Below are positions 1-7,076 of a stretch of DNA of 8,364 bases, piece by piece. Below the pieces are notes generated by a model, which worked only from the letters and a program-made list of their open reading frames with translations, was not told the origin of the DNA and made no database searches. The stretch spans positions 1 to 8,364 of the forward strand of contig CALADR010000172.1 of assembly GCA_937890845.1 (NCBI GenBank). The letters are read 5' to 3'. The stretch's first letter is position 1, and each line of letters opens with the position of its first letter. Both the position numbers and the translations under genes were made by a program. The stretch is from an uncultured Bacteroidales bacterium. Lineage in GTDB: Bacteria > Bacteroidota > Bacteroidia > Bacteroidales > UBA932.

Positions 1-1
1 G

Positions 2-844
2 CTTCTTCCTCAGGTCCTTGAAACTGTGAAGACCTATGCATCCTATAACGGAATGCTTGTATCTGAAGTTTCTTGCGATGGAGGGGTTACATCTATGGAG
101 TCTCTTAAGGAAACACTCGCCTCTGGAGATGTAGCCGGAGTGCTTGTTCCTGGAATCAACCGTTATGGTATCATAGAAGATCTGACAGGTTTTGCTGATA
201 CGGTTCATTCAGCCGGAGCATTACTTGCAGTCTATTCGGATCCTTCTGCGCTTGCCGTTATAAAGACTCCAGGTGAATGGGAGGCAGATATAGCTTGTGG
301 AGATGCACAGACACTTGGAATGCCTCTTTCTTTCGGAGGACCTTATGCCGGTTTCCTTGCATGCCGCAAGTCTCTTGTGAGAAAACTTCCCGGGAGAATA
401 GTAGGGGCGACAACAGACAAGGAAGGAAAACGTTGTTTTGTCCTTACTCTCCAGGCCAGAGAGCAGCATATCCGCAGGGAGAAGGCGACAAGCAATATAT
501 GCTCCAACCAGTCACTTATGGCTTTATGGGCTACAGTGTATATGTCTCTTATGGGTAATGAAGGTCTGGAAAAAGTTAATGATCTTTCTTACTCAGGGGC
601 TCATTATCTGTATGATAAACTGATCGCTACTGAAGGGTTTACTCCTGTTTTTGACAAGCCTTTCCTCAAGGAGTTTGTGCTGAAGCCGATATGCTCTGCT
701 GAGGATTTGCATAAGGGTCTGACTGAAGCAGGATATTTTGCCGCGTTGCCTACAGAAGAAGGCTATGTGTCATTCTGTGTTACTGAAAAACACAAGAAAG
801 ATGAAGTTGACAGACTGGTAGGAATAATCCGGACACTTATATAG
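2..844 (+). CDS. gcvPA: Glycine dehydrogenase (decarboxylating) subunit 1, GcvPA, 5'-truncated by the window
   Basis: This is the C-terminal part (about 280 codons) of the first subunit of the two-subunit P-protein of the cytoplasmic glycine cleavage system. With GcvPB it decarboxylates glycine and passes the aminomethyl group to lipoyl-GcvH. The frame is open from base 2 (LLPQVLETVKTYASYNG) through the window edge, so the GTG at 26 is an internal valine codon and not the start. Typical GcvPA blocks are visible: a SFGGPYAGFLACR stretch, a KRCFVLTLQAREQHIRREKA stretch and the ATSNICSNQSLMAL block. GcvPA proteins are usually about 440-450 residues, so roughly 165 N-terminal residues lie upstream. 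The family fold is that of a PLP-dependent transferase, but the catalytic lysine sits in GcvPB. The gene ends 14 bases before gcvPB, in the same operon. Identification is confident; the true start cannot be seen. Confidence 0.95.
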   Translation, partial: LLPQVLETVKTYASYNGMLVSEVSCDGGVTSMESLKETLASGDVAGVLVPGINRYGIIEDLTGFADTVHSAGALLAVYSDPSALAVIKTPGEWEADIACGDAQTLGMPLSFGGPYAGFLACRKSLVRKLPGRIVGATTDKEGKRCFVLTLQAREQHIRREKATSNICSNQSLMALWATVYMSLMGNEGLEKVNDLSYSGAHYLYDKLIATEGFTPVFDKPFLKEFVLKPICSAEDLHKGLTEAGYFAALPTEEGYVSFCVTEKHKKDEVDRLVGIIRTLI

Positions 845-858
845 AAGGGGGAGAAGCT

Positions 859-2325
859 ATGAAATATTACGATAAACTTATTTTTTCGCTTTCGAAAGAC
901 GGCCGTTCAGGCTTCTCTTTGCCTGAGAACAATTTCGGAAGATCGGTCGGTGAACTTCCTGAAGGACTTAGACGCAATTCTATGGCAGGGTTGCCTCAAG
1001 TCAGTGAGCCTGATGTAGTAAGGCATTATACAAACCTTTCGCAGATGAACTTCGGTGTTGATACCGGCTTTTATCCGTTGGGCAGCTGTACGATGAAGTA
1101 CAATCCTAAAATAAATGAGCAGGTGGCTTCTCTGCCTGGTTTTTCTTCACTTCATCCTCTTCAGCCTGAATCTACAATACAGGGTGTTTTGAAACTTTAT
1201 TATGACCTTTCCCGCGCATTGTCATCATTGACCGGAATGTCTGCCTTTACATTGAATCCGTTTGCCGGTGCTCAGGGAGAACTGACTGGTCTTATGGTGA
1301 TGAGGCAGTATCACAGGCTGCGCGCGGATGACAAGAGAACAAAGGTTATTGTCCCTGACAGCGCTCACGGTACAAATCCTGCCAGCGCGGCAGTATGCGG
1401 ACTGGAGGTTACGCAGGTAAGGTCTCTGGCTGATGGCACTATTGATGTTGAGGCACTGAAAGAGCTTCTTGACGATACGGTTGCCGGAATAATGATGACT
1501 AACCCAAATACGCTCGGACTGTTTGAAACTAATGTGAAAGAGATTGCTTCTCTCGTTCATGGTTGTGGCGGCCTGCTTTATTATGATGGCGCCAATATGA
1601 ACGCATTGCTGGGAAAGGTTCGCCCGGGTGATATGGGATTTGATATTCTTCATCTTAATCTTCACAAGACTTTTTCAACGCCTCACGGAGGTGGAGGACC
1701 TGGAGCAGGGCCTGTTGGTGTAGCTCCTGAATTGGTGCAGTGCCTGCCTGATCCTAAGGTCATCCGCAGACCTGATGGCAGTTTCGGTATTTCCGGTGAT
1801 AAAAACGCTTGTGGCAGGGTGTCTGGATTTATGGGAAATACTGCAGTATTGATGAAGGCCTATGCATATATCCTTATGCTCGGCAAGGAAAATGTGAAAA
1901 ATGTAGGTCCGTATGCAGTACTTGCGGCCAATTATATCAAGGAAAGTCTGAAAGACTGTTATAAACTTCCTATAGACGGAGTGTGCAAGCATGAGTTTGT
2001 GTTTGATGGTCTTGCCGATGAATCTTGTGGTGTGACTACACTTGATATTGCAAAGAGATTGCTTGATTACGGATTTCATGCGCCTACAATTTATTTCCCT
2101 TTGCTGTTTCACCAGTCTATGATGATAGAGCCGACTGAGACTGAATCCAAGGAGACTCTTGATGCCTTCATCGAAGTGATGCGCAAGATAGCGGGAGAGG
2201 CTTCAGCTTCACCTGAATTGCTTCATTCTGCTCCGCATTGCACTCCTGTGAGTCGTCCTGACGAGACAAAGGCGGCAACACAGCCTGTACTCAAATATGA
2301 AGATCTGGAAAAGGAGAATTTATGA
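859..2325 (+). CDS. gcvPB: Glycine dehydrogenase (decarboxylating) subunit 2, GcvPB
   Basis: This is the PLP-carrying subunit of glycine decarboxylase (P-protein), 488 residues, close to the usual GcvPB length. The PLP-binding lysine is K270 in LHKTFSTPHGGGGPGAG. H170 in DSAHGTNPASA should stack on the cofactor, and D243 in YYDGAN should contact the pyridine nitrogen. Other family blocks include FYPLGSCTMKYNP near residues 71-83 and the C-terminal TPVSRPDE/KAATQPVLKYEDL end. The ATG at 859 is preceded by a good ribosome binding site (GGGGGAG, 847-853, five bases away), and the N-terminus LIFSLSKDGRSGFSLPE matches the family start. The stop overlaps the lpd start as ATGA, suggesting translational coupling. 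No key residue is missing. In many Bacteroidales, as I recall, GcvP is one fused chain of about 950 residues; here it is two genes. Confidence 0.97.
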   Translation: MKYYDKLIFSLSKDGRSGFSLPENNFGRSVGELPEGLRRNSMAGLPQVSEPDVVRHYTNLSQMNFGVDTGFYPLGSCTMKYNPKINEQVASLPGFSSLHPLQPESTIQGVLKLYYDLSRALSSLTGMSAFTLNPFAGAQGELTGLMVMRQYHRLRADDKRTKVIVPDSAHGTNPASAAVCGLEVTQVRSLADGTIDVEALKELLDDTVAGIMMTNPNTLGLFETNVKEIASLVHGCGGLLYYDGANMNALLGKVRPGDMGFDILHLNLHKTFSTPHGGGGPGAGPVGVAPELVQCLPDPKVIRRPDGSFGISGDKNACGRVSGFMGNTAVLMKAYAYILMLGKENVKNVGPYAVLAANYIKESLKDCYKLPIDGVCKHEFVFDGLADESCGVTTLDIAKRLLDYGFHAPTIYFPLLFHQSMMIEPTETESKETLDAFIEVMRKIAGEASASPELLHSAPHCTPVSRPDETKAATQPVLKYEDLEKENL

Positions 2326-3668
2326 CAGCGGCCGATATTATAATAATAGGAGCAGGACCGGGCGGTTACGAAACCGCCCTTCTTGCTGCTTCAAAAGGAA
2401 AGAGTGTGATTCTCATAGAGGAGTCTCATCTTGGTGGCACTTGTCTTAACGAAGGATGCATTCCTACAAAGTCATTGTGCAGAAGTGCAGAGATTTTACG
2501 TGAATTGAAGGAGGCTGAAACTTTCGGAGTCAGAGACTTGAGTTTTTCTTTTGATTTCAGAGCTGCTATGCAGAGAAAAGATTCTGTAGTAGCTCAGTTG
2601 AGCAGCGGTGTAGAAACTATGCTTGGAAACAAGCTTATTACTATAGTTTTGGGAAAGGCCTCATTTAAGGATGCTTCTGTAGTTTTAGTCAATGGACAGG
2701 AATATACTGCGGAAAATATAATCATAGCTACGGGTTCTCATGCTTTTATTCCGGATATCCCAGGCATGGACCTTCCCGGTGTCATTACATCAAAGGAAAT
2801 TCTTTCATTGGAAAGTATGCCCGACAGCCTGTGTATTATTGGGGCTGGCGTGATAGGACTTGAGTTTGCATCTATAATGAATTCTTTCGGCTGTAAGGTC
2901 ACAGTTCTTGAATATTGCCGCGAAATCTTGCCGCGGTTTGACGCGGATATAGCCAAAAGACTCAAGCAGAGTCTTGTCCGTAGCGGGATCACTATAGTGA
3001 ACTCTGCTATGGTACAGAGTGTATCTGTTTCCGGAGAAGGACTTTCCGTACAGTACGAACTGAAAGGCAAGACGGAAACAGTGCAGGCTGATAAAGTACT
3101 TGCTGCGATAGGCAGACGGGCAAACGTTAACTCGATGAATTTTGAGGAAATCGGGATTGAGCTTTCCAAGAAGGGAATAAAGGTTGATGCCAATATGCAG
3201 ACTAATATTCCTCATATCTATGCTATAGGAGACGTAACAGGCGGATTTATGCTTGCTCATGAAGCTGTAGCTCATGGAAGGAGGGCCTTGGCACATATTT
3301 TCGGAGAAGAAGACAGAACAGATTTGGGCCTGGTTCCTGCAGCTGTCTTTACATCGCCGGAAGCAGCAAGCGTGGGTCTTACAGAGCAGCAGTGTGCTGA
3401 TTCAGGGCAGGAGTGTCATTGCAGGAAGTCTTTCTTCCGCTCTAACGGAAAAGCAGTGTGTCTTGGTCAGACTGACGGTTTCTGCAAAATTGTAATTGCA
3501 GGAAAACAGGGCAGTGACGGAAAAATACTTGGATGTCATCTCTTTGGTCCGCATTCCGCTGACTTGATTCAGGAAATTACTGCATTGATTTCGCGTGGTG
3601 CATATATGTCCGATCTGGATTCGATCATACATCCTCACCCGACTTTGAGTGAGATATTTGTCAATTAA
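2322..3668 (+). CDS. lpdA: Dihydrolipoyl dehydrogenase (L-protein, E3)
   Basis: This is an FAD-dependent pyridine nucleotide-disulfide oxidoreductase that reoxidises dihydrolipoyl groups with NAD+; as last gene of the gcv operon it probably serves GcvH. Visible in order over 448 residues: the FAD GxGxxG motif IIGAGPGGYETA (residues 8-19), the redox disulfide C41/C46 in GGTCLNEGCIPTKS, the NAD-binding GAGVIGLEFAS (174-184) followed by a strand ending in VLEY whose acidic residue fits NAD over NADP, the second FAD motif AIGDV (G303-D304), and the interface domain ending in HPHPTLSEIF with the catalytic dyad H439/E444. The start ATG overlaps the gcvPB stop by four bases (ATGA) and has AAGGAG at 2311-2316. 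It might also serve 2-oxoacid dehydrogenases if the genome has no other E3 gene. Related flavoproteins such as mercuric reductase are less likely given the context and the HPHPT motif. Confidence 0.95.
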   Translation: MTAADIIIIGAGPGGYETALLAASKGKSVILIEESHLGGTCLNEGCIPTKSLCRSAEILRELKEAETFGVRDLSFSFDFRAAMQRKDSVVAQLSSGVETMLGNKLITIVLGKASFKDASVVLVNGQEYTAENIIIATGSHAFIPDIPGMDLPGVITSKEILSLESMPDSLCIIGAGVIGLEFASIMNSFGCKVTVLEYCREILPRFDADIAKRLKQSLVRSGITIVNSAMVQSVSVSGEGLSVQYELKGKTETVQADKVLAAIGRRANVNSMNFEEIGIELSKKGIKVDANMQTNIPHIYAIGDVTGGFMLAHEAVAHGRRALAHIFGEEDRTDLGLVPAAVFTSPEAASVGLTEQQCADSGQECHCRKSFFRSNGKAVCLGQTDGFCKIVIAGKQGSDGKILGCHLFGPHSADLIQEITALISRGAYMSDLDSIIHPHPTLSEIFVN

Positions 3669-3702
3669 GTAAATAAACTGTCTTTTGCGGAAAGTAGTTA
3701 TT

Positions 3703-3750
3703 CGGGGATGACTGATTTTGTAAGAAATATATCAGTCATCCCCGTTTTTT
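3703..3750 (+). terminator. Intrinsic terminator of the gcvPA-gcvPB-lpdA operon
   Basis: A perfect 14-bp stem, CGGGGATGACTGAT at 3703-3716 pairing with 3731-3744, with a 14-base loop, is followed directly by six T (3745-3750). It begins 34 bases after the lpdA stop. No T-rich tract follows the stem on the opposite strand, so it should work only in the + direction. It separates the gcv operon from the Crp/Fnr gene. Confidence 0.92.
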
Positions 3751-3792
3751 GTCTCATTTTGAAAAATATTTAAGCAGTTTATAAATTTTTGC

Positions 3793-3800
3793 TATTTTTG
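3793..3800 (+). promoter_or_regulatory. Bacteroidota-type -7 promoter element of the Crp/Fnr gene
   Basis: TATTTTTG matches the Bacteroidota -7 consensus TAnnTTTG exactly. It lies 24 bases before the ATG at 3825, giving a predicted 5' leader of about 20 bases. No convincing -33 TTG is present at the usual spacing; only TTT at 3769-3771 is near. The element sits inside the longer open frame that could start with TTG at 3789, which argues for the ATG at 3825 as the real start. Confidence 0.7.
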
Positions 3801-3824
3801 TATTGTGTTGTATGTGAAATTAGT

Positions 3825-4508
3825 ATGAAAAGTATTCAGATCTCTCAAAAAATTGCAAGTGTATTGGCTGAAATAGCTCCGTTTTCTTCTCTTCCTAAGG
3901 ATAAATTCTCTGATTTTGTCAATGGCCATGACGTAAAAGCCTTTATTGTCAGGAAAGGAGAGTGTATCGTAAGCCAAGGGGATGAGTGTCGCAGGCTGGT
4001 TGTGCTGATTTCCGGAAGGATAAAAGTGGAAAATGTTGACTCTAACGGAGATTCACTTCTGGTAGGATTTGTGGATACTCCGGAATTGCTGGCTGTTTAT
4101 CCGATGATGTCATCAGATCACAGCTATCAGGCTACATTCACTGCCGCAGAGGAAGTAGTATATGTAACAATAGGCAAAGAATCTGTATTGTCAATCATCA
4201 GAGCGTTCCCGGAGTTGTTGTTTTCGTTTTTTGACCTTTCATGCAAGTGTATCAGGTGTAAGGAGGAAAGACTCAAAGTCCTTTCCAGAAAAACCATCAG
4301 GGGGCGTCTGTCAGAATATTTGTGTAACCACGAAATCGAGCCTCGGAAAGCCAAGGTAATACATACACAGACACAGTTGGCTGATTATGTCGGTGTTTCA
4401 CGTCCCGCTCTTTCAACAGAAGTGAATAAAATGGAGAAAGAAGGCCTTATTGTCAGGGAAAGAGGCGGAATTGTATATTTTGAGGAATCGATAAGGAATA
4501 TACTTTAG
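3825..4508 (+). CDS. Crp/Fnr-family transcriptional regulator, atypical sensor domain
   Basis: This 227-residue protein has the Crp/Fnr layout: an N-terminal cyclic-nucleotide-binding-like beta barrel (about 20-125), a dimerisation helix (about 127-157, ending KVLSRKTIRGRLSEYL) and a winged helix-turn-helix with TQTQLADYVGVSRPALSTEVNK (181-202) as DNA-reading unit. The frame extends upstream to a TTG at 3789, but that would overlap the promoter; ATG 3825 gives normal family length. The segment that in Crp forms the phosphate-binding cassette with its arginine reads TPELLAVYPMMSSDHSYQAT here, without that arginine, so cAMP binding is unlikely (inference). Six cysteines are present: C47, C55, C140, C142, C145 and C167, three forming CxCxxC in the dimer helix. 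This is not the N-terminal cysteine arrangement of Fnr. The ligand and target genes are unknown. It is flanked by its own promoter and by the hisS promoter, so it is probably monocistronic. Confidence 0.9.
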   Translation: MKSIQISQKIASVLAEIAPFSSLPKDKFSDFVNGHDVKAFIVRKGECIVSQGDECRRLVVLISGRIKVENVDSNGDSLLVGFVDTPELLAVYPMMSSDHSYQATFTAAEEVVYVTIGKESVLSIIRAFPELLFSFFDLSCKCIRCKEERLKVLSRKTIRGRLSEYLCNHEIEPRKAKVIHTQTQLADYVGVSRPALSTEVNKMEKEGLIVRERGGIVYFEESIRNIL

Positions 4509-4558
4509 AATCTGTCTGAAAATTAGTTTGGGGTCGCCTTCAATTGCGGAAGTTTTTT

Positions 4559-4566
4559 TACCTTTG
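4559..4566 (+). promoter_or_regulatory. Bacteroidota-type -7 promoter element of hisS
   Basis: TACCTTTG matches TAnnTTTG exactly and lies in the 50-base gap just after the Crp/Fnr gene. It predicts a transcript start near 4571 and a leader of about 55 bases to the ATG at 4626. TTG triplets upstream (4528-4530 and 4544-4546) are spaced 28 and 12 bases from it, outside the usual range, so the -33 part is weak. It gives hisS its own promoter. Confidence 0.65.
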
Positions 4567-4573
4567 TGCCCAG

Positions 4574-4595
4574 TCTCCGGTGTGGGTGCCGGAGA
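4574..4595 (+). promoter_or_regulatory. Hairpin in the hisS 5' leader
   Basis: TCTCCGG (4574-4580) pairs perfectly with CCGGAGA (4589-4595) around an eight-base loop, giving a GC-rich 7-bp stem at the predicted 5' end of the hisS transcript. No T tract follows, so it is not a terminator. The 3' arm contains GGAG (4591-4594), the only Shine-Dalgarno-like sequence near the hisS start; it lies four bases before an in-frame ATG at 4599. The stem could protect the 5' end or limit ribosome access; that role is inference. Confidence 0.5.
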
Positions 4596-4625
4596 AAGAT
4601 GTCTAACTTTCGTAACTTATTGATA

Positions 4626-6044
4626 ATGGCACAGAAACCGTCAATACCAAAGGGAACAAGGGATTTTGGTCCGGCAGAAATGGCCGGCCGTAATTATATC
4701 TTTGACACGATCAGATCAGTTTTCAAGACTTATGGATATGCTCCTATAGAGACTCCTTCTATGGAAAATCTCAGTACTTTGCTGGGAAAATACGGAGATG
4801 AAGGCGATAAGCTATTGTTCAGGATACTTAATTCAGGAGATGCTTTTAAAGGAGTTGATTTCAGCCAGTATTATGCTGAAGGCGAAGATAATACTTCAAA
4901 TAGCAAGTCTCTGTCACTTAAGGTCTGTGAAAAAGGTCTCAGGTATGATCTTACCGTTCCTTTTGCACGTTTCGTAGTTCAGCATCAGAATGAAATATCC
5001 TTTCCGTTCAAGCGTTTTCAGATTCAGCCTGTATGGAGGGCTGATCGCCCTCAGAAGGGAAGATACCGTGAGTTCTATCAGTGTGATGTGGATGTTATCG
5101 GCTCAAAATCATTGTTAAACGAACTTGAACTGGTACAGATTGTAGACAAGGTATTTGCACTGTTTGACATAAATGTCTGCATTAAGATAAACAACAGGAA
5201 AGTTCTTACTGGTCTTGCCGAGATATGCGGTTTTCCTGAAAAGGTTGTGGATATTACTGTAGCTATCGACAAGATAGACAAAATAGGACTGGATGCAGTA
5301 AAGGGAGAGATGATTGAAAGGGGACTGACACAGGAGGCTGTATCCGTAATTGAGCCGGTTTTGCTGCTTCAGGGCACATATAATGAGAAAATTGCAGTAA
5401 TGAGGGAGCTTATGTCCGGAAAATCAGTTTCAGGTATAAAGTCAGAAGCGGGTCTTGCCGGTTTGGATGAACTTGAGGAACTTTTTACCCTCATAGAGGC
5501 TGCCGGAATATCTCAGGAAGTGGAAATTGATCTTTCTCTGGCACGCGGACTGAATTATTATACAGGTGCTATTTTTGAGGTAAAGGCAAAGGATTTTCCA
5601 ATGGGAAGTATTTGCGGTGGAGGCCGTTATGATAATCTTACAGGTATTTTCGGACTCCCTGACATGTCCGGAGTAGGAATTTCTTTCGGTGCTGACAGGA
5701 TTTATGATGTATTGAAAGGACTTGACAAATTCCCTTCAGAGGTTAAGTCTTCAACAAAGGTTCTGTTTGCCAATATGGGGGCGGATGAACTGAAGTACAT
5801 TATTTCTGTAGTGAAATCATTGCGTGAGGCAGGAGTTCCGTGTGAGATTTATCCTGATGCTGCCAAGCTTAAGAAACAGTTTGACTATGCTGACAGAAAA
5901 TCCATTCCGTTTATTTCGATAAACGGGGAGAGCGAGGCGGTTTCCGGCAAAATAAATATCAAAAATCTTGCTACAGGGGAGCAGAAAGAATTCAGCAAGG
6001 ACGGATTAAAGGAAATGGAGGAGTTCTTGGGATATGGGTTCTAA
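4626..6044 (+). CDS. hisS: Histidine-tRNA ligase (HisRS)
   Basis: This class II aminoacyl-tRNA synthetase charges tRNA-His with histidine in the cytoplasm. The 472-residue chain shows PKGTRDF near the N-terminus, RYDLTVPFARF (106-116), class II motif 2 in PVWRADRPQKGRYREFYQCD (ending D154; R148-E149 in the ATP-contacting part), the histidine-binding LARGLNYYTG (305-314), GGGRYD (331-336) and motif 3 in GVGISFGADRI, followed by the anticodon-binding domain (about 373-472). The start at 4626 (MAQKPSIPKGTRDF) matches related enzymes as I remember them but has no Shine-Dalgarno sequence, common in Bacteroidota. ATG 4599 is in frame and would add MSNFRNLLI, with GGAG four bases upstream; it is a credible alternative. 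The open frame continues to 4566 but there overlaps the promoter. The 3' end overlaps the transporter gene by 11 bases. Confidence 0.96.
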   Translation: MAQKPSIPKGTRDFGPAEMAGRNYIFDTIRSVFKTYGYAPIETPSMENLSTLLGKYGDEGDKLLFRILNSGDAFKGVDFSQYYAEGEDNTSNSKSLSLKVCEKGLRYDLTVPFARFVVQHQNEISFPFKRFQIQPVWRADRPQKGRYREFYQCDVDVIGSKSLLNELELVQIVDKVFALFDINVCIKINNRKVLTGLAEICGFPEKVVDITVAIDKIDKIGLDAVKGEMIERGLTQEAVSVIEPVLLLQGTYNEKIAVMRELMSGKSVSGIKSEAGLAGLDELEELFTLIEAAGISQEVEIDLSLARGLNYYTGAIFEVKAKDFPMGSICGGGRYDNLTGIFGLPDMSGVGISFGADRIYDVLKGLDKFPSEVKSSTKVLFANMGADELKYIISVVKSLREAGVPCEIYPDAAKLKKQFDYADRKSIPFISINGESEAVSGKINIKNLATGEQKEFSKDGLKEMEEFLGYGF

Positions 6045-6951
6045 AGTCTTGCAGACTTCAGGTACCGGAACATTTTGGGGTTATGTCGCAGGTATTGTCA
6101 CAGGAGTGACATACGGACTTAACCCCCTTTTTGCAGTTCCACTTATGAGACAGGGAGTACCTGTTGATACAATTCTGTTTTTCCGGTATTTTCTGGCAGT
6201 ACTTATCCTTGGAGGATGGCTGTTGCTTAGAAAAGAGAGCTTCAGGATAGATATGCACCAGGCGCGAAGGTTGCTTGTGTTGGGGCTGTTGTTCACTATG
6301 AGCAGCCTGACTCTGTTTGAGGCCTATCATTATATTCCGTCTGGGGTAGCTACTACTATAGTGTTCCTGTATCCGGTTCTGGTAGCAGTGATAATGATTT
6401 TTCTGAAAGTTTATCCTACATGGCAGGTGTGGATATCCATTATCGCTACATTTATCGGGGTGCTCTTCTTGTGCAAATATGATTCCTCGCAGGCCCTGCA
6501 GTGGAAGGGACTGGCTCTTTCGTTCGCCTCTGCACTGTCTTATGCTATGTTTATAGTAGTGATAAACAGAAGCCGGTCTGTACACAGGATTTCAAATACA
6601 TTGCTGACTTTCTATGCTCTTCTTACAGGTACAGTAGTCTTTGCCATACACTCGTTTATGGTGCAGCCTTCTTTGCTTACTGGGATTCAGGGAGCTTCTC
6701 CTTGGCTGAATCTTATAGGGCTTGCAGTACTTCCTACGATTGTTTCTACAGCCACACTCGCTATGTCAACAAGGATTATCGGAGCTACTAAAGCATCTGT
6801 GCTTGGAGTGTTTGAACCTGTAACTGCAATTATGGTGGGGGCACTGGCTTTTGGGGAGAAAATAACGATAAATGTCATAATCGGAATTTTGCTTTCTGTT
6901 GCTGCTATAGTTTTTATGATTGTTTCTCCTGGAAAGAGAAAAAGTATATAG
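6034..6951 (+). CDS. EamA/DMT-superfamily inner-membrane transporter
   Basis: This is a 305-residue polytopic membrane protein of the drug/metabolite transporter superfamily, with two EamA repeats of five helices each. Hydrophobic segments lie at about residues 14-37, 46-65, 79-97, 104-124, 130-147, 158-177, 187-208, 222-242, 248-271 and 279-297. The repeats show the family's proline motif in the fourth helix (FLYPVLVA, 111-118) and the matching ninth helix (GVFEPVTAIM, 258-267). The C-terminal tail is basic (GKRKSI), consistent with a cytoplasmic end. The ATG at 6034 lies inside the last codons of hisS, in another frame, with a strong ribosome binding site GGAGGAG at 6017-6023, so the two genes are probably cotranscribed and coupled. 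Relatives export amino acids, sugars or other metabolites; the substrate cannot be read from sequence. No terminator is evident before the tRNA promoter. Confidence 0.9.
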   Translation: MGSKVLQTSGTGTFWGYVAGIVTGVTYGLNPLFAVPLMRQGVPVDTILFFRYFLAVLILGGWLLLRKESFRIDMHQARRLLVLGLLFTMSSLTLFEAYHYIPSGVATTIVFLYPVLVAVIMIFLKVYPTWQVWISIIATFIGVLFLCKYDSSQALQWKGLALSFASALSYAMFIVVINRSRSVHRISNTLLTFYALLTGTVVFAIHSFMVQPSLLTGIQGASPWLNLIGLAVLPTIVSTATLAMSTRIIGATKASVLGVFEPVTAIMVGALAFGEKITINVIIGILLSVAAIVFMIVSPGKRKSI

Positions 6952-7034
6952 TATTGATAATCAGGTATTAATGATATTTTGAGGAAAAATATGCAGAAAA
7001 AAGTGCGGAAAATCTCAAAAAAAATCAAAATAAA

Positions 7035-7065
7035 TTTGGTATTTGAAAAAATGTCCGTATATTTG
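7035..7065 (+). promoter_or_regulatory. Promoter of the initiator tRNA gene
   Basis: TTTG at 7035-7038 and TATATTTG at 7058-7065 match the Bacteroidota -33 (TTTG/TTG) and -7 (TAnnTTTG) elements with a 19-base spacer, the best-formed promoter in the window. Transcription would begin near 7070, giving a leader of a few bases before the mature tRNA 5' end at 7077. Confidence 0.8.
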
Positions 7066-7076
7066 CAGTCCAATAT

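Noticed and set aside
26..28. GTG as start codon of the first gene
   Set aside because: The frame is open to base 2 and the preceding residues (LLPQVLET) fit the GcvPA family, so this is an internal valine in a gene cut by the window edge.
1225..1665. Long open frames on the minus strand (also 1675-2112, 2738-3193, 2805-3296, 6058-6585 and 6687-7112)
   Set aside because: They lie wholly or mainly opposite well-identified genes, have low-complexity or unrecognisable products, and have no supporting promoter or ribosome site; they are shadows of the coding strand.
3789..3824. Upstream TTG start giving the Crp/Fnr protein 12 extra residues
   Set aside because: The extension covers the TATTTTTG promoter element and encodes MLFLYCVVCEIS, which is not typical of the family; ATG 3825 gives the normal length.
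4538..4559. CTTC/GAAG hairpin followed by seven T, as a possible terminator for the Crp/Fnr gene
   Set aside because: The stem is only four base pairs with a seven-base loop, too weak to call. The T tract also runs into the hisS -7 element and may be part of that promoter.
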